NCBI RefSeq assembly: GCF_011320225.1
Contig: NZ_JAAOEN010000003.1
Location: 372,001-436,000 of the forward strand
DNA length: 64,000 nucleotides
From: Phytoactinopolyspora limicola
GTDB taxonomy: Bacteria > Actinomycetota > Actinomycetes > Jiangellales > Jiangellaceae
Reading direction: 5' to 3'
In this document: positions 1-9,500 of the stretch, one piece after another
Layout of the letters: each line of letters starts with the position of its first letter
How positions within the stretch are numbered: position 1 is the stretch's first letter
Program-made: the position numbers and the translations under genes
The notes under the pieces: generated by a model
Database searches by the model: none
The model's input: only the letters and a program-made list of their open reading frames with translations
What the model was told of the DNA's origin: nothing

Positions 1-107
1 TCACCTCGCCCGACATGCAGGGTGGCGTCGTGAATGACCGGCAGCGGACTCCCGTCGGCCCCGGGTAGGGAGACGGCGAGGTGACGGACGTCGAGCAGCG
101 GTGTCAC
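1..107 (-). CDS. Oligopeptide-type ABC transporter ATP-binding protein, N-terminus only
   Basis: Only the first 35 codons lie in the window; the gene runs off the left edge. The visible residues begin VTPLLDVRHLAVSLPG and read on to GRGE, the usual beginning of a DppD/OppD-type ATPase just before the Walker A loop. That identity is inferred mainly from position: it follows a binding protein and two permeases in the same direction. The GTG start shares a GTGA overlap with the stop codon of the upstream permease gene, so translation is probably coupled. The protein would power import of a peptide or similar small solute at the inner face of the membrane. Walker and signature motifs lie outside the window. 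Confidence 0.75.
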   Translation of the reverse strand, partial: MTPLLDVRHLAVSLPGADGSPLPVIHDATLHVGRG

Positions 108-1054
108 GACAACCCCCTCGCATAACGCGGATCCAGCCGGTCTCGTAGCGCGTCGCCGAGGATGTTGAAGGCGAGCACGACGGTGAGGATGGCCAGGCCC
201 GGGAAGGCGCTGACCCACCACATCGACAGGTCCCGCGAGCCGGCCGCGATCATCGCGCCCCACTCCGGTGCTGGTGGGCGGGGCCCGAGGCCCAAGAAGG
301 ACAACGCGGACAGCATCAGCACCGCGTTGCCCAGTTCGAGGGTGGCAAGCACCACCGCCGGGCCGACGGAGTTCGGGACCACGTCGCGGCGTAGCGCCTG
401 CACCGGACCGACCCCCAGCAGCCGCGACGACGCCAGATAGTCCGAGCCGCGCACCGACAGCACCGAGGATCGGATCACCCTCGCATACGTCGGCCAGGAA
501 ACGATGATGAGCGCGATGACCGCGTTACGGGTGCTCGGCCCGAATGCCGCCGCGACCGCCATCGCCAGGATGATCTGCGGGAACGCGAAGAACAGGTCGG
601 TGATGCGCATGACGATCTCGTCGACGGCGCGCCCGATGTAGCCGGCGAGTAGACCCAGCAGCGTCCCGATCGCCAGGGCCACCGCCACGATCGCCACCGC
701 CACGGGCAACGACAGTCGAGCACCGTGGATCACCCGGCTGAAGACGTCCCGGCCCAGCTCATCGGTGCCGAACCAGTGCTGGCTCGACGGCGAGGCGTAG
801 ATCTGAGCCGACTGCGTCACCGGATCGTAGGGGGCGACGAGCGGAGCCAAGAGCGCCGCCAGCACCCAGAGCGCCAACAGGCTCAGCGCGACGACGACGG
901 ACGGCTGACGCCACACCCCGGACACCGAGCGGACCCGGAGCCGACCGGCCCATCGGCGCCGCTGGAGCAGCCGGCGAGCCCGGGGATCGTCGCCCGGGGT
1001 GGTGGGGTCGGTTGGCGGGCCAGGCAGCGGCGCGTCGATTCGTGGACTGGTCAT
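104..1054 (-). CDS. Oligopeptide/dipeptide-type ABC transporter permease, DppC-like
   Basis: This 316-residue inner-membrane protein has a basic, proline-rich N-terminus, a first membrane helix near residues 50-70, the segment HWFGTDELGRDVFSRVIHGA that marks DppC/OppC permeases, and the cytoplasmic EAA loop (around ASSRLLGVGPVQALRRDVVP) that contacts the ATPase. The C-terminus DALRDRLDPR is also typical of DppC. The ATG start is placed where ATGA overlaps the stop of the upstream DppB-like gene; an open frame continues upstream, but it is inside that gene and unsupported. It pairs with the DppB-like protein to form the channel for a family 5 binding protein. The substrate cannot be read from sequence; peptides, nickel or sugars are all known for this family. 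Confidence 0.93.
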   Translation of the reverse strand: MTSPRIDAPLPGPPTDPTTPGDDPRARRLLQRRRWAGRLRVRSVSGVWRQPSVVVALSLLALWVLAALLAPLVAPYDPVTQSAQIYASPSSQHWFGTDELGRDVFSRVIHGARLSLPVAVAIVAVALAIGTLLGLLAGYIGRAVDEIVMRITDLFFAFPQIILAMAVAAAFGPSTRNAVIALIIVSWPTYARVIRSSVLSVRGSDYLASSRLLGVGPVQALRRDVVPNSVGPAVVLATLELGNAVLMLSALSFLGLGPRPPAPEWGAMIAAGSRDLSMWWVSAFPGLAILTVVLAFNILGDALRDRLDPRYARGLS

Positions 1055-2139
1055 GACAGCCGGATCCTCGGATCGATGACGCCGTACAGCAGATCGACCA
1101 TCAGATTCACCAAGGTGTAGACGACGGCGACGAACAAGCTGACCCCGAGCACCGCGGGCAGATCCAGTCCGCTGGCGGCGCGGAAGGCGTACTGCCCGAC
1201 ACCGGGCCAGGAGAAGATCTGCTCCACCAGCACGGTGCCGGAGAGCAACGAGGCGAACGCCAGACCGGACACGGTAATCACCGGCACCAAGCCGGCGCGC
1301 AGCACATGCCGGCGGACGACGGTGAACGTCGGCAGGCCCTTGGCCCGGGCAGCGCGGACGTAGTCCTGGTCCAGCACCTCCAGCATCGCCGACCGGACGA
1401 ACCGCACCAGGGCCGCCACGGTCAGGCAGGTCAGCACCGCCACCGGCAGGACCAGGTGTTGCACCGCGTCCCACCAGATCATCCACTCCCCCGCCAGCAA
1501 GGCGTCGACCGTGATCATTCCGGTGACCCGTGGTGGCGGGGTGATCCAGCTGCTCAGCCGGCCGCCGGACGGCGCGACACCGAGCAGGTAGAAGAAGACG
1601 TAGAGCGCGACCAGCGCCAGCCAGAACGGCGGCGTGGAGAGTCCCAGCAGCGATCCCACCCGGACCACGTGGTCACCTCTGCGGCCGTGCCGCAGCGCCG
1701 CGTACAGTCCGATCCCGGTGCCGAGCACCACCGAGAGGACCATCGCGGGGATCGCGATCTCCAACGTGGCGGGCACGTAGGTCATCAGGTCGCCGAGTAC
1801 GGAGCGGCTGGTCTGCCGAGAGACACCCAGGTCGCCTTGGAGGAGATTGCCGACGTAGATGGCGTACTGGGTGATGAGTGGTTCGTCGAGCCCCCATTTC
1901 GCTCGATAGGCGGCGACGACGGACGGGTCGTTGAGCGCCGTCTCGGACAGGCTCGCCGTCATCGAGTCGCCCGGCACGAGCTGAATCAGGGTGAAGGTCA
2001 GCACGGTGACGCCGAAGAGCAGGACCACCGTCGTCGCCAGGCGTCGCAACAGCAGCCGCGCCAACGGCGCGTGGAACAGGCGCGACCGGAGCGGCCGGCC
2101 GGTGCGTCCCCGCACCGGCCGGTCAGTCTCCAGGGTCAA
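1051..2139 (-). CDS. Oligopeptide/dipeptide-type ABC transporter permease, DppB-like
   Basis: This 362-residue permease shows the DppB signature: an N-terminal helix followed by the VPGDS segment, a periplasmic loop containing WGLDEPL, and an EAA loop near YVRAARAKGLPTFTVVRRHV, ending in YGVIDPRIRLS. The start is a TTG that forms a TTGA overlap with the stop of the binding-protein gene, matching the 4-base overlaps at the next two junctions. Upstream in-frame codons overlap the binding-protein gene and read as unrelated sequence, so a longer start is unlikely. The membrane partner is the DppC-like permease immediately downstream. Confidence 0.92.
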   Translation of the reverse strand: MTLETDRPVRGRTGRPLRSRLFHAPLARLLLRRLATTVVLLFGVTVLTFTLIQLVPGDSMTASLSETALNDPSVVAAYRAKWGLDEPLITQYAIYVGNLLQGDLGVSRQTSRSVLGDLMTYVPATLEIAIPAMVLSVVLGTGIGLYAALRHGRRGDHVVRVGSLLGLSTPPFWLALVALYVFFYLLGVAPSGGRLSSWITPPPRVTGMITVDALLAGEWMIWWDAVQHLVLPVAVLTCLTVAALVRFVRSAMLEVLDQDYVRAARAKGLPTFTVVRRHVLRAGLVPVITVSGLAFASLLSGTVLVEQIFSWPGVGQYAFRAASGLDLPAVLGVSLFVAVVYTLVNLMVDLLYGVIDPRIRLS

Positions 2140-3776
2140 GACCGGCCCACCGTACGCAGGTCGACCTGCCAGCCGGCCGGCGAGTACTCGACGTTCGTGA
2201 GGTCGGGGGTGGCCACGACCACACCGGAGTTGTACGCCAGCGGGATGAGCGGGCTTTCCGCCTCGATCAACCGCTGCCATTCCTGCATCGCGGCGTCCTG
2301 CGCGGCTGGGTCGAGGGCTTCGTAGACGGCCTCCCCGGCGGCGATCATCTCGGCGCTGGCCAGCTCCTCGGACCAGCCGCTGCGCAGGGCGCTCGGCTGC
2401 CCGGGTGCGAAGTTGTTCACCAGCGACGACGCGACCGGGTAGTTGAGCGACTGCGGGCTGAACCGGAACTCGACCCGGCCCGCGGACTGTGCGTCCAGGA
2501 ACGCCGCGATCGGCTGCGGGTCCAGCTCGATGGTGATGCCCGCTTCCCCGGCGTCGTTCTGGATCTTGGTGGCGATCGTCTCCAGGTCCACACCGCGGTA
2601 GGTGATCGCCGGATACATCAGCGAGATGCTCGGATCGTCGATGCCGCTCGCGGCCAGGTGGTCGGCGGCAGCGTCGAGATCCTGAGCTTTGGTCTCGTCC
2701 TCGGGCAGGGCACCGGGGAAGGCCGGCGGGACGAGGCCCGCGGCCGCTCGCGCGTCGTCACCGAACAACGCGGCGATACCCGCGTAGTCCATCGATGCGC
2801 GCAACGCCTTGACGAAGTCCGGGTTCGAGGAGACTTCACTGACGTCCGGGTCCTGGTGCAGCGTGACGAAGTAGAAGGTATCCAGTGCACCCGACGTCTG
2901 CAGCGAGTCGTCGAGCCCATCCAGCAACCGGCCGGACAGGTCGAGCACGATCTCGGCACCCGAACTGCGTTCGATGGCCAGCTTCTGGTTCTGCGCCTCG
3001 ACGTTCTTGATGACGATCCGGTCGAAGTCCGGGGCGTCACCCCAGTACGACTCGTTGGCGGCCAGCACGATCTCCGACGCCGGGTCGAAGGAGTCCAAGA
3101 CGTACGGGCCCGAGCCCGCCGAAGTTTGGTCGAGAAACGGCGTGGCTGTGTCCTCAGCCGCCGCGTCCTCGCTGTCCGTGGCGCCGTTCTCGGCGGCGAC
3201 CTCGGAGTTCAACACCCCGGCGGCGGGCATGGCCAGGATGGTGGGGACGTTCGGGTTGGGCTGCTCGCTGCTGACCACCACCACGCCCTCTTCCGGAGAC
3301 GCGGCGCTGAGCCCTTCCACCGTGACCGACGGACTGCCCTTGAGGTTTCCGAGCCGGTTGATGCTGAAGACGACGTCGGCGGCGGTGACCGGATTCCCGT
3401 CCGAGAACACCGCGTCGTCGTTCAGCCGGAACGTGAACTCGGTGGCGTCGTCGTTGGCTTCCCACGACTCCGCGAGCAGCGGTTGTGGATCCGACACGTC
3501 GGACCCCGAGAAGGTCACGAGGGTCTCGTACATCGCGTGGACCGCCAGCGCTCCGGTCGCTTCGTACACCTGACCTGGGTCGATGCTGTTGATGACGAAC
3601 GACGTGCTCACGGTGAGCGTGCCACCGGCGGGAGTGTCGCCGTCGCCGTTTCCGTCGTCGTCGGAGTTCCCACCACCTCCGCCGCCCCCGCCACTGGCAG
3701 TGCAGGCAGACAGCGCGACGACGGCGGTCATCGCGGTCATCACGGCCGCCATGCGGCCGATCCGGCTTCGCACCAT
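2136..3776 (-). CDS. ABC transporter substrate-binding lipoprotein, family 5 (peptide/nickel type)
   Basis: The 546-residue product is the extracellular solute receptor of the operon. It starts with a signal peptide whose lipobox VALSAC places the lipidated cysteine near residue 25, followed by a flexible Gly/Asp-rich linker (residues 27-50). The body matches solute-binding family 5: YETLVTF, LAESWEAND, TEFTFRLNDDAVFSDGNPVTAADVVFSINRL and a late PLIPLAYNS segment. It is the first gene of a four-gene minus-strand operon and is divergent from an XRE-cupin regulator 156 bases away, which is the likely local regulator. Ligand is unknown; members bind peptides, Ni chelates, sugars or opines. Confidence 0.93.
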   Translation of the reverse strand: MVRSRIGRMAAVMTAMTAVVALSACTASGGGGGGGGNSDDDGNGDGDTPAGGTLTVSTSFVINSIDPGQVYEATGALAVHAMYETLVTFSGSDVSDPQPLLAESWEANDDATEFTFRLNDDAVFSDGNPVTAADVVFSINRLGNLKGSPSVTVEGLSAASPEEGVVVVSSEQPNPNVPTILAMPAAGVLNSEVAAENGATDSEDAAAEDTATPFLDQTSAGSGPYVLDSFDPASEIVLAANESYWGDAPDFDRIVIKNVEAQNQKLAIERSSGAEIVLDLSGRLLDGLDDSLQTSGALDTFYFVTLHQDPDVSEVSSNPDFVKALRASMDYAGIAALFGDDARAAAGLVPPAFPGALPEDETKAQDLDAAADHLAASGIDDPSISLMYPAITYRGVDLETIATKIQNDAGEAGITIELDPQPIAAFLDAQSAGRVEFRFSPQSLNYPVASSLVNNFAPGQPSALRSGWSEELASAEMIAAGEAVYEALDPAAQDAAMQEWQRLIEAESPLIPLAYNSGVVVATPDLTNVEYSPAGWQVDLRTVGRS

Positions 3777-3932
3777 GCTTCTCCATCCCGAGACGGCTCA
3801 CCCCGGCGAGCTGCTCAACGTGTCGACTGCGGCCGGTCTCTGGCGAGACCCCACGCCGTATGAGAGCATGACGAGAGTCCTGTTGTACAGCTTGGTCAAA
3901 CATTTTCACCGTAACGAAACATCGAGGTGGCC

Positions 3933-4469
3933 ATGATCGGTGATCGCCTGAGAACACTGCGCCAGCACCGCAGCCTCACCCTCCGGCAGGTCGCCGACGA
4001 GACCGGACTATCCGCGGCGCTACTCAGCCAGATCGAGAACGGACGCACCGACCCCAGCGTCACCACCCTGCGCAAACTCGCCAAAGTCTTCGACGCCGAA
4101 CTGGCCTCGCTCTTTCACGAGCCCGACGCTCCGCCGGTCCACGTGTCCCGACCCGGGCAGCGCTTCCGCATGGTGGCACCAGCCGGTCTCGTCACCTACG
4201 AACGCGTCACCCCCGGACGCGGAGACCTGGAAGTACTCCACGCCGACCTCGCACCGGGCGACACCAGCGCCGAGGTTCCATGGAGCCACCCGTCCACCGA
4301 ATGCGTCTACGTACTCGCCGGCGAGATCCGGGTGGAGGTCGGAGACCAGGTCCAGCAGGTCCGCGCCCACGAGGCCGTGACATTCGACTCCCGCCAGCCA
4401 CACCGCTACGTCAACGACTCCGACGACGTCGCGTCGATCCTCGTGATGGTCACTCCCCCAACCCCCTGA
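3933..4469 (+). CDS. XRE-family transcriptional regulator with C-terminal cupin domain
   Basis: This 178-residue regulator has an N-terminal lambda-repressor-like helix-turn-helix (residues 3-60, containing LTLRQVADETGLSAALLSQI) and a cupin_2 sensor domain (about 95-175, with HPSTECVYVLAGEI and a late QPHRYVN). The architecture is that of PuuR/SutR-type regulators that sense a small molecule through the cupin barrel. ATG at 3933 is chosen because GAGG lies 5 bases upstream; a GTG two codons earlier is possible. It is divergent from the peptide-type ABC operon, so it probably controls that operon and itself. The inducer is unknown. Confidence 0.9.
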   Translation: MIGDRLRTLRQHRSLTLRQVADETGLSAALLSQIENGRTDPSVTTLRKLAKVFDAELASLFHEPDAPPVHVSRPGQRFRMVAPAGLVTYERVTPGRGDLEVLHADLAPGDTSAEVPWSHPSTECVYVLAGEIRVEVGDQVQQVRAHEAVTFDSRQPHRYVNDSDDVASILVMVTPPTP

Positions 4470-4804
4470 TCATCACTTGGCCGTCGGGCACGTGCATGCT
4501 CGGGGAGTTCGTGGTCCAGCTGGTTTACCATCACCCGAATTTGTACAACACGAGTGTGCGTAACGGCATGCCCGTAAACTACGCGCCGCGTTTTACCGCG
4601 TCGCTACAAGGAGGCTTACTGTCGCCAGAGCAACAACAAGCCTCCTTATGGCACCGCAAAGTACCGCAAGCGACCGCTACAAGGAGGCCTACTGCGGATG
4701 GCCAAGCTCGGCCCCTGCCCCCGGGCCAATCCCAAGCGTGGTTTTCAACCTGGTGGTCACTGGGCTCCGTGCCACATCTTCTACGTTGCTGCTGGTCGAG
4801 GCGG
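4470..4804. other. Intergenic stretch, left edge of the Rhs island
   Basis: This stretch has no credible reading frame. It follows the XRE-cupin gene and contains an AT-richer segment near 4530-4600 and then the left copy of the hairpin repeat listed separately (4605-4700). Frames that run through it are translations of the repeat and show no codon bias. Confidence 0.6.
4605..4700. repeat. Left copy of a ~100-base hairpin/direct repeat
   Basis: The unit is ACAAGGAGGCTTACTG, then a spacer, the inverted counterpart AAGCCTCCTTATGG, and about 25 bases on a further direct copy CTACAAGGAGGCCTACTGCGG. The inverted arms AAGGAGGCTT (4608-4617) and AAGCCTCCTT (4638-4647) can pair. A second copy with the same order of parts lies at 12191-12315, on the other side of the Rhs island. 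The arms contain AAGGAGG and CCTCCTT, the Shine-Dalgarno sequence and its 16S rRNA complement. It looks like a small non-autonomous intergenic repeat rather than a gene. Confidence 0.8.
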
Positions 4805-5083
4805 TCAGGCGTAGCGCGGCGCGCCGCTCAGACGTCCCACTACTGCGTCGTCGCATCTGGTGCAGACGAAGCCGCTTTCGAGGCCGGACCGGGAGTCGAG
4901 GTTCTGGTGAGTGTTCACGCAGGGATCAAACCCGAAGCGGTTTGTCAGTGCTTCCAGGTCCAGCACCACGTCGAAGTACACCCACTCGCGGCAGTTCTTC
5001 GACCACAGGGCGCCCCGGGCCGTTTCGGGAATGCCGGCGGCGATCAGCTCAGCTTCCAGCGCGGCCAGATGCATACAGACCAT
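4805..5083 (-). CDS. Small cysteine-containing protein of unknown function in the Rhs island
   Basis: The 92-residue product is acidic in its first half (HLAALEAELIAAG), has a WSKNCREWVYFD segment in the middle, and ends with VCTRCDDAVVGRLSG, a CxxC pair that could bind zinc. I believe similar small proteins occur beside Rhs/WapA-type genes in actinomycetes, but give it no function. ATG at 5083 has GGAGGAGG about 14 bases upstream, which is long; in-frame codons continue upstream to a TGA at about 5110 but offer only a CTG, so the true N-terminus may be slightly longer. It is co-oriented with the Rhs gene and its downstream small genes. Confidence 0.6.
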   Translation of the reverse strand: MVCMHLAALEAELIAAGIPETARGALWSKNCREWVYFDVVLDLEALTNRFGFDPCVNTHQNLDSRSGLESGFVCTRCDDAVVGRLSGAPRYA

Positions 5084-5490
5084 GTCGTCAGGGCCGACCT
5101 CCTCCAGTCAGCGAATCGCGTCCGTGGTTTGTTCCGTTCCCGCCCCTGTCGGGGTTCGTCGTTCCCTTTGTGCAGGTTATCAACGAGTTGTGCAGCTTTG
5201 GGCTTGAGAACTACGGCGTCAAGAGACCTATTACCGCACGGTGCCACCGTTCGGCCCTTCGACTCCGCGGCCCGCGGCGCTGGCCCAACCTCGCAACTTG
5301 CTGCACCAAGCGTCGCATCAGCCCGACTCGCCTCACGGTCAGTCTTCGGGGACTCTCGGTATCCCCACCGCATCGCTCACTTCGTCATCGAGCGCCCGCT
5401 AGCTCCAGAGGCTGAAGCTGCCACACGGCTCTACCTCTGGTGCCACCGACCCACACAGCGAGCGCGGTCACGAGCACCACGCGGGGCACA
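5084..5490. other. Non-coding gap between two small genes of the Rhs island
   Basis: Frames on both strands here lack consistent G/C third positions and any recognisable protein pattern. It may hold remnants of displaced toxin or immunity cassettes, but nothing can be identified. No strong hairpin or promoter was seen. Confidence 0.4.
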
Positions 5491-5865
5491 TCATCCGGGT
5501 AGCTCCCGTCGCCAGACAATCTCACCGATCTTGTGCCCCGCCAGCGTGGTGTCCAGCCATACGATCTCCCCCGGCATGACGAAGGGGTCCGACCGCGAAT
5601 TCCAATCCTCAACGATTCTCACCATGGCTTCAGCGGCCGAACAGTCCCAGGGAACATGACCGGAGCCGTCGACCTCTCCCGCGACGACCAGTCCGGTAAG
5701 CAGAAGGCGGGCGATGAGGCCGACCGAGGGGTCTCGAAGGTCTTCTGGCTCAGTGGCGCCAGACTTCCGGACTAGGTCGATGACCTTGGCTGCCGACATC
5801 CAATCCTCAGGAGCACGAGCGAGAGGGTCTTCCTCTAGCGACCTGGCGGACTCAGGCGTTACCAT
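5491..5865 (-). CDS. Putative immunity-type protein of the Rhs island
   Basis: The product is 124 residues, with a helical N-terminal half (WMSAAKVIDLVRKSGATEPEDLRDPSVGLIARLLL) and a C-terminal half reading VPWDCSAAEAMVRIVEDW and PGEIVWLDTTLAGHKIGE. I recall small proteins of this pattern downstream of Rhs genes in actinomycetes, where they are thought to be immunity or orphan immunity proteins; this is memory, not a search. ATG at 5865 is preferred because GGAAGG lies about 10 bases upstream and the upstream in-frame residues are Cys/His/Arg-rich and look non-coding. It follows the Rhs gene and its adjoining small gene in the same direction but after a 360-base gap, so it may be an orphan from an earlier toxin tip. 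Confidence 0.6.
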   Translation of the reverse strand: MVTPESARSLEEDPLARAPEDWMSAAKVIDLVRKSGATEPEDLRDPSVGLIARLLLTGLVVAGEVDGSGHVPWDCSAAEAMVRIVEDWNSRSDPFVMPGEIVWLDTTLAGHKIGEIVWRRELPG

Positions 5866-6225
5866 TCGCCGTGCACCTTCCGGTCCGCTTCCATCGGGAA
5901 CCGAATGTCGATAGTACGGCCGGCACGCCAGGATGGCGCATCTCCAAACGACAAAGCGAGTCGCGTCTCTCAAATGAGCTACGCAGGAAGCCCAGCATCG
6001 GAAGCCCTCACATTGCAACGCAGCCACCGCCCGCCTGCACTACACACGTTCTACTGCAAACAGCCACACGGAATCCCATATTCCGATAATTCACGGGGCC
6101 ATGGTGGCTGCGGCGGAAACCACTCCATTAGCGAGCCCGCATACTCCAATTCTAAAGCGGCGTCCGCCACTGCAAACGCCTAAACATTACCAACACTTTC
6201 CTCCCGAATGAGGCGGGCACATCAT
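5866..6225. other. AT-richer non-coding gap downstream of the Rhs immunity gene
   Basis: This 360-base stretch is visibly lower in G+C than the flanking chromosome and has no supported gene. Its position, after the immunity gene and before another small co-oriented gene, is where displaced toxin tips are often left in Rhs loci, but no Rhs-core fragment can be read in it. Confidence 0.4.
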
Positions 6226-6537
6226 TCACGACGCCTCCTGGACCTGAACCGAGGCGCATCGAATAACGATACCAGCATCTTCCGACCATAAAATGAACTC
6301 CAGAACGTTGTGCCCAGAATGCCCATCAACATTCATGTGCACCTCAGTCACATCGGCATAGGACCAGGGTAACGGGATAGCGTTATAGAAACGGAGATCT
6401 GCAACCGCCTCGCACTCGATTCTGTATGAGTTTATCTTTCCATCAACGACTTTAACTTCTAGGCAGCACTTATGGCCAATGGGGTCAAGATAAACTGATG
6501 TCAGCTGACCGCCCCACAAATCGTCCAACGTAGCCAT
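6226..6537 (-). CDS. Probable cognate immunity protein for the Rhs toxin tip
   Basis: This 103-residue acidic protein (beginning MATLDDLWGGQLTSVYLDP) starts 3 bases after the Rhs stop codon, with GGGAG 8 bases upstream of the ATG. In polymorphic toxin systems the gene immediately after the toxin encodes the protein that blocks its C-terminal domain, so the assignment rests on position, size and acidity. It reads as alternating beta strands (HKCCLEVKVVDGKINSYRIEC, then LEFILWSEDAGIVIRCASV). A TTG directly before the ATG is an alternative start. I do not recognise the family. Codon use is less G/C-biased than in chromosomal genes, in line with recent acquisition together with the toxin tip. Confidence 0.7.
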   Translation of the reverse strand: MATLDDLWGGQLTSVYLDPIGHKCCLEVKVVDGKINSYRIECEAVADLRFYNAIPLPWSYADVTEVHMNVDGHSGHNVLEFILWSEDAGIVIRCASVQVQEAS

Positions 6538-6540
6538 CAA

Positions 6541-9500
6541 CTAACTCCCACTAATCCTTGTGATGATCGAAAGAATGTCACCTAATGAAGTCTCAGTAAT
6601 GTCATGGTGAGTCAGCCTGGCGTTCGTAGAAGCCTCTCCAGACGTTGTATATGTGCCCTTTCCGGAAACACTGACGCGGTAATAGTTGGTCCTTGTCCCT
6701 CCGTGTTCCATGACTCGAACGACAATACCTCGTCTCCCGTGCGGAATCGTAATTGTGTAACCACCCTTATTGGCCTTTAGCATACCGCCGGTTGCGCTTG
6801 CCACCGCTTCAGCGAGAACACGGGGCTGCATCGCGCTTCCTGCAGTCGCGGCTGGGAACGCAGCAGTAGGGACGCCCAAACGGCCTACGAGGCCGGGTGG
6901 GCATTGTCGGAGGATGCCGCGGGTGACGGCGCTGAGCCCGCTGTAGCCACCGGCAACGGCGGTTCCCCAAGACCCGATCTGGTAGCCGCGGTTGTACGCG
7001 GCGGGGTCTCCGGCCATATCGGCGAAGAGGTTGTCGAAGAGGTCGCCGTCCCAGCCGACGTCTTCCATGCCGTTGGCGAGCTTCAGCGCACCGTGAGCTG
7101 TCTTCTCGACTGCGCTCAGCGTGCCGTCAGCGACGCCTGTCACGGCGGAAGAGTGGCTTTTGAAAGGCTTGAGGAATCTGTCCCAACACACGGCCACGCT
7201 GGGGCAGGCACCGGAGGGGTCGGTGAGCACCGTGGGCTGGTTGCCCACGTACGCATACGGGCTCTCCCACGGCGTCCCGACGCCCGGCATAGCCGGGTCG
7301 ATAGTAGTGAAGCGGCCGTTGGCGGAGTCGTAGTCGCGTTGGCGTAGGTGCAAAAAGCCGGTAGCGGGGTCGTGGTACTCGCCGGTGAACCCGAGCCCCA
7401 CCTGGCCGGTGGTGAGCCCGTTCTCGGTGGTCGTGCGGTAGGCGCCGAAAGGTTCATAGGTGCCAGACCAGATGGTGGACGCGTTCGAGCGTCTGACCAC
7501 GTTGACGACGCTACCGAGATGATCGGTCAGCAGCGCGGTGGGGATTCCGTCGTAGTCGGCCCATGCAGGGTCACCGAACGGGTCGTACATGTAGGTGGTG
7601 CCGGTGCCACCGTCGTCGACATGGGCGAGCATCGGCAGGGCGTGGTTGATGTCCCAACTCAACGTCCGGGGTATGCCGTCGTGATCAACGCCGGTGCGGT
7701 TACCCGTTGCGTCGTAGGTGATCTCGACCGTGGCTGCGCCGTCGTCGATGCCGGTGAGCTGGTCGTACTCGTCATAGGTCCAGGTGGTGTCCCCGTCGCC
7801 AGTGAGGTTGCCGTCGGCGTCGTGGGTATAGGTGGTGGTGCCGGTGGTGAGGAGCTGGTGCGCGGCGTCATAGGTATACGTAGTGGTTCCGGGGTCGTCG
7901 ACGCCGTGTCGTTCCTCAGAGAGCCGGTTGCCGACGTCGTCGTAGGTAAAGGCGATGTATGCGCTGGCCTGGTCGTCGCACGTGTCACCGCTGCTGAGTC
8001 CATAGCAGACCCGGTCCAGCCGGCCCGCGTCGTCGTAGGTGTACGACTCGGTCGGCCCACCGCCAGTCTTGCTGACGAGCCGCCCGGCCGCGTCGCGGTT
8101 GTAGACGGTGTTGGGACCGAGCTGCAAGCCACGCGCGTAAGTGATCCTGCTGATCCGGTTGGCGGCATCGAATGTGCGGGTCTGGGAGGAGGTGTTGTGT
8201 CCGATGGTGCCGGCGGGCCTCGGGTGCTCCGTCTTGACTAGGTTGGCGTTTGCGTCATATTCATAGGTCAGCTCGTACACCCCCGGCACGTCGGTGCCGA
8301 CCCGGCGGCCGTCGGCGTCATATGTGTGCTCGAACGCGGCTCCGGTGGGGTACTCGACCGCGGTGACGAGCCCACGGGCGTCGTAGCCGTAGGAGTATTC
8401 GTCGTTGCCGCGGGCCACGGTGGTGACCTGCCCGCCAGCGTCGTAGTCAAGGGTGGTGCTGCCGCCTGGGTCGGAGAAGGAGCTCAGCCGCCCGGCGTCG
8501 TCATACCCGAACGTCCGGGTCCCGGACGCACCGGCCACGGTGATGGGTAGACCGCGGGTGTCGTACTCGGTCTCGATCGTCCACGCTGCCGGGTTGCCGC
8601 TGTCGTGGCCGCGGGCCGTGATCGTGGTGGTCTGGTTTCCGTCCGCGTCGTAACCGAACGTGCGGACGCGCTGCAACGGGTCGGTGATCGAGATCGGCCG
8701 CTGGGCGGCGTCGAAGTCGTAGGTGGTGACACTCCCAGTTGGGTCGGTGATCGTTTCCAGCTGCCCGGTTCCGGTGTAGGTGTACGACGTGGTCGCACCG
8801 TCCGGCCCGGTAACACTGGTCGTCTGCCCGGCGACGTCGTAGCTGAAGGTGGTGGTCGACCCGACCGGGTCGGTGCGTGAGGTGACCAGCCCACCCGAGT
8901 CGTACTCGCTCGTCGTCACGGCCCCCAGCGGATCGGTCACCGATACTTGGTTGCCCTCGGCGTCATAGCCGTAGCCCCACGTGTGATCGCCCGGATCGGC
9001 ACCGGATTCGTTCCCGCGCGCAGTGGTCCGGCCCACCATCCGAGCATCATCGTCATAGCTGTACGTGGTGGTATGGCCTAGCGGGGTTGTCTCCGCGACC
9101 ACTAGCCCGTCCCCGTCATAGGCCGTTGTCGCGGTCTCTCCGGCCGCATCGGTCACCTCAACCGGCAGATTCCGCCCGTCGTACTCGGTGGTAGTGGTCC
9201 GCCCGAGCGGGTCTGTTGTAGCGACGACGTTCCCGTCACCGTCGTACTCGGTGACAGTGGTTTCCCCGGCCGGGTTGGTGATCGACGTCTGCCGATACCG
9301 CTCGTCGTAGCCGTAACTGGTTTGGCGGGCATCCGGGTCGGTCTCCGACACCAGATTCCCCAAGCCGTCGTACTCATACGTCCAGGTGTGATCGGCCGGG
9401 TCGGCACCGTCCTCGTTCCCCCGCGGGCTGGTCATCGACACCCTCCGCCCGTCACCGTCATACGTCCACGTCGTGACGCCGCCTTCAGGATCGGTCGTGG

